From an uncultured Alphaproteobacteria bacterium (GTDB taxonomy: Bacteria > Pseudomonadota > Alphaproteobacteria > RF32 > CAG-239), in assembly GCA_910577205.1 (NCBI GenBank), contig CAJTMA010000003.1, positions 42,034 through 106,033 on the forward strand: DNA of 64,000 bases. The letters run 5' to 3'. The notes beneath the pieces were generated by a model. It was given only the letters and a program-made list of their open reading frames with translations. It did no database searches and was not told the origin of the DNA. The position numbers and the translations under genes are program-made. This document shows positions 62,059 through 64,000 of the stretch, piece by piece (position 1 is the first letter of the stretch; every line of letters starts with the position of its first letter).

Positions 62059-62997
62059 ATGAAACAGTCTGTATACAAATCGCTGGCGTTGCACTTTGTG
62101 GCTTTTTTGCTGATTATGGTGGATATTCCGCTGTTTTGGCGTAACAAGTCTACGCTTAATCAAGTGCCGATTATTGTCGATTTGAATAATGTTAAAATTT
62201 CGGAAATGACCAATCTGCCGCCTAAAGCCAAAATTGCTGAAGAAGATAAAGCGGCGAGCAAGGTTAAGCGTAAAATTGAAAATAATTTTACGAAAGAAGA
62301 ACCGCAGAAAAATGATAAGCGTCCGGTAACAAAACAACAGGACGATGAACCTGCTCCCAAGGATGAAGCGCCGGTTGAACCGAAGAAAGATTATCTGGTT
62401 GCGCCGCAGCCGAAGAAGCCTAAAGCACCGGTGAAAAAGCCTGTGCCTCCGGTTCCTGCTTCTAAGCCTAAACCCAAACCACAGCCGAAAAAAGAACAAA
62501 AGCAACCTGAAAAAGGCAAACCTCAGTTGGCGAATCCGTTAAAGAGTTTGTTGGCTTCTGTAGATGCTTTGGAAAAAGAAGTTGGCAATAAAGACCAGAC
62601 TGCGACGATTAAGGAAGGTACTAAAGTCAATAATATGGGTATTGAGGGCGGAACGGGCGGTTCTTATTTCAGTGAGTTGACGATTTCTGAAATTGATGCG
62701 ATTGCCGGCCGTTTGCGCGCTTGTTGGAATCTTGATCCCGGCGCTATGGGTATCAAAGATATGGTGATTGAAATTCGCGCTTTTCTTAACAAAGACGGAA
62801 CAGTGCGTAAAGTGGATATTGTTGACAGCTCCCGTTATAACAGCGATACGCATTTCCGCTCTGTTGCGGATAGTGCCCGCCGCGCTGTTTATATCTGTGC
62901 TCCGTATTCTATCTTTGCTGACAAATATGCAGATGCATATGATAAATGGAATACAATGTTGTTGCGCTTTAATCCTCTTGATGCTTCAATAAATTAG
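62059..62997 (+). CDS. tolA: TolA-like energy transducer
   Basis: 312 residues: N-terminal membrane anchor (~10-28), a Lys/Pro/Glu-rich periplasm-spanning stalk (~50-165, runs of KP and PKP), and a C-terminal TolA/TonB-type domain with 'RLRACWNLDPGAMG' and 'SARRAVYICAPYSI'. Links TolQR to Pal/TolB at the outer membrane. tolB does not follow within the window. Confidence 0.9.
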   Translation: MKQSVYKSLALHFVAFLLIMVDIPLFWRNKSTLNQVPIIVDLNNVKISEMTNLPPKAKIAEEDKAASKVKRKIENNFTKEEPQKNDKRPVTKQQDDEPAPKDEAPVEPKKDYLVAPQPKKPKAPVKKPVPPVPASKPKPKPQPKKEQKQPEKGKPQLANPLKSLLASVDALEKEVGNKDQTATIKEGTKVNNMGIEGGTGGSYFSELTISEIDAIAGRLRACWNLDPGAMGIKDMVIEIRAFLNKDGTVRKVDIVDSSRYNSDTHFRSVADSARRAVYICAPYSIFADKYADAYDKWNTMLLRFNPLDASIN

Positions 62998-63083
62998 TCT
63001 GTTGGATAATTGACGATTCAGAATTAACGAATCTGGTGTTACAGCGAGAGGATAAGGCACTTTTTTACGTCATTACGCGTGAA

Positions 63084-63126
63084 ACGAAGTAATCTCAGAA
63101 AATTAGTAAGATCGAGATTACTTCGT
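63084..63126. repeat. Palindromic repeat of the 'AATCTC/GAGATT' type
   Basis: ACGAAGTAATCTC (63084-63096) and GAGATTACTTCGT (63114-63126) are perfect complements. Same family as the cluster at 31.3-31.8 kb. It lies just before the end of the minus-strand XRE gene and after tolA. Confidence 0.75.
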
Positions 63127-63129
63127 TAT

Positions 63130-63495
63130 TTATTCATTATTTGGCAGGGTTTCGCCGGCCTTAATCAGGATATCAATTGATTTATCGACCAGCTCAAGAA
63201 AATCCTTATTGTAAGGTTTTAATTTGTTGGCTATTTCTTCAATTTTTTTACGGGTAGTTTTGTCTTGTGGCGGTGTTTCAAAAAATTCAAATAATTCACC
63301 GATGTTGATGTTTAACTTTTCGGCAATTTTTTTAAGGGTATCAATTTTCGGAGAGATTTTGCCTAATTCTATTCCGGAGATGGTATTCATCGACATATCC
63401 ATGTCGTAGGCAAGCTCGAGCTGGCTAACACCTTTTATTTTTCGGAGCTCGCGAATGCGGTTACCGAGTTTTATGGCAAAATCTTCATCGTTCAT
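63130..63495 (-). CDS. XRE-family transcriptional regulator
   Basis: 121 residues. Cro/C1 HTH at about 10-65: 'LGNRIRELRKIKGVSQLELAYDMDMSMNTISGIELGKISPKIDTL' pattern, in parts, with the typical 'S...IE.GK..P...TL'. A short helical C-terminus follows. GAGGAATGAACG-type context gives an AGGAATG ribosome site. It occupies the place where tolB is expected. Targets unknown; could regulate the divergent surface-protein gene. Confidence 0.85.
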   Translation of the reverse strand: MNDEDFAIKLGNRIRELRKIKGVSQLELAYDMDMSMNTISGIELGKISPKIDTLKKIAEKLNINIGELFEFFETPPQDKTTRKKIEEIANKLKPYNKDFLELVDKSIDILIKAGETLPNNE

Positions 63496-63555
63496 TCCTC
63501 CATATTCCTATTTTATTGGGAGTCTTTATATACTATAAACTTGTAATTTTGCGTA

Positions 63556-63584
63556 TTGACTTCTTTAAATTACTAATGTATTAT
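63556..63584 (+). promoter_or_regulatory. Sigma-70 type promoter of the terminal surface-protein gene
   Basis: TTGACT (63556-63561), exact 17-base spacer, TATTAT (63579-63584). It would give a leader of about 160 bases before ATG 63754, unusually long for the window; the leader has no obvious gene. Confidence 0.65.
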
Positions 63585-63753
63585 GAATTTAGTAGCTTAG
63601 ATGATGAAAATTAATATGTTTATAATGAATCTTAATCTAATTATCTAACTGCTTTGAGAAAGGGTGGAAACGTTATAACTGAAATCAAAGCCAAACCTAA
63701 TAGTACACCTTGTTTTCCTCCCTTTCTTTTTAATTTTTGTGCGGAGGTATAAG

Positions 63754-64000
63754 ATGAAAAAAATACTGTCTTTAAATGCTTTGGGAATCTTTTTATCTCT
63801 TGCTCCTTCTACAGCTCAAGCCGCCGTGCATTTTATCACCAAAGATGGAGTTCTGGAATTCGGAGATTTGGATTTTGAAGATCCGACCATCAAACGTTGT
63901 GCCAGTGAGGGGTATAAGTTAACCTCTTGTGCCAATGGTTCTCCAGCCGGGTTTTGTCCGTATAATACCTCCTATTTTAAGGAATGTTGCACTTCGGATT
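63754..64000 (+). CDS. Exported Cys-rich surface protein (partial, 5' end)
   Basis: ATG 63754 follows CGGAGGT. The 82 visible residues comprise a signal peptide ending 'STAQA', a short linker with an acidic stretch, and a Cys-rich module ('RCASEGYKLTSC', 'FCPYNTSYFKECC'). The spacing C-x5-to-6...C...CP-x-N/D-x-S...K-x-C matches the module at the start of the protein at 58802, so a similar DUF1566-type C-terminus may lie beyond the window. Confidence 0.75.
   Translation, partial: MKKILSLNALGIFLSLAPSTAQAAVHFITKDGVLEFGDLDFEDPTIKRCASEGYKLTSCANGSPAGFCPYNTSYFKECCTSD

Overview
The window is a chromosomal segment of a moderately low-GC, flagellated Gram-negative bacterium. Gene content points to an alphaproteobacterium: fliL-fliM-DUF6468-motE order, obgE-rsfS-rlmH, ruvCAB-ybgC-tolQRA, xseB-ispA, and an AspRS of alphaproteobacterial type. 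DUF1566/Lcl-type surface proteins, PcfJ and PilV-like modules and AT-rich accessory genes resemble uncultured gut Alphaproteobacteria (the Rhodospirillales-like CAG-239/RF32 group). That placement is inference; there is no rRNA gene to test it.

Layout. 1-6.7 kb: end of prephenate dehydratase, glmM, small unknown genes, a YjfB-like gene, uvrC, pgsA and a response regulator. 6.7-7.5 kb: hairpin repeats and an HTH gene separating that regulator from its probable partner kinase (7.5-8.9 kb). 9-13.4 kb: a large acidic protein, an orphan VirB2-like pilin cassette, a lipoprotein and a nuclease. 13.4-18.4 kb: rplU-rpmA-obgE-rsfS, then an insertion (DUF1566-like gene, second VirB2-like cassette, HAD protein) before rlmH. 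18.5-27 kb, mainly minus strand: uvrB downstream of fliL-fliM-DUF6468-motE-TPR. 27.4-31.2 kb: a PilM-like protein and a 1040-residue pilin with a tail-fibre-like body. 31.2-31.9 kb: palindromic repeats. 32.8-40.2 kb: PiT phosphate transporter with its DUF47 partner, a DsbA-like protein, ispA-xseB, an ArsR regulator, rnd, aspS. 41-44.5 kb: tRNA-Gln and tRNA-Thr with odd flanks, a low-GC cassette and a MATE pump. 44.5-53.7 kb: TPR protein, YbhN-like membrane protein, PcfJ-plus-repeat protein, M24 peptidase, prmA. 53.7-63 kb: yebC-ruvC-(insert)-ruvA-ruvB-ybgC-(insert)-tolQ-tolR-tolA. 63-64 kb: an XRE regulator and the start of a cysteine-rich surface protein.

The main theme is that conserved operons have been opened between otherwise adjacent genes (regulator/kinase, rsfS/rlmH, ruvC/ruvA, ybgC/tolQ). 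At each of these four breaks the upstream gene is followed closely by a member of one hairpin repeat family whose stem arms differ in sequence but remain complementary. Accessory genes placed there are AT-rich and several lack a Shine-Dalgarno sequence. A second theme is surface display: two near-identical VirB2-like pilin cassettes, the PilM/PilV-like pair, and several proteins sharing DUF1566-like and cysteine-rich modules.
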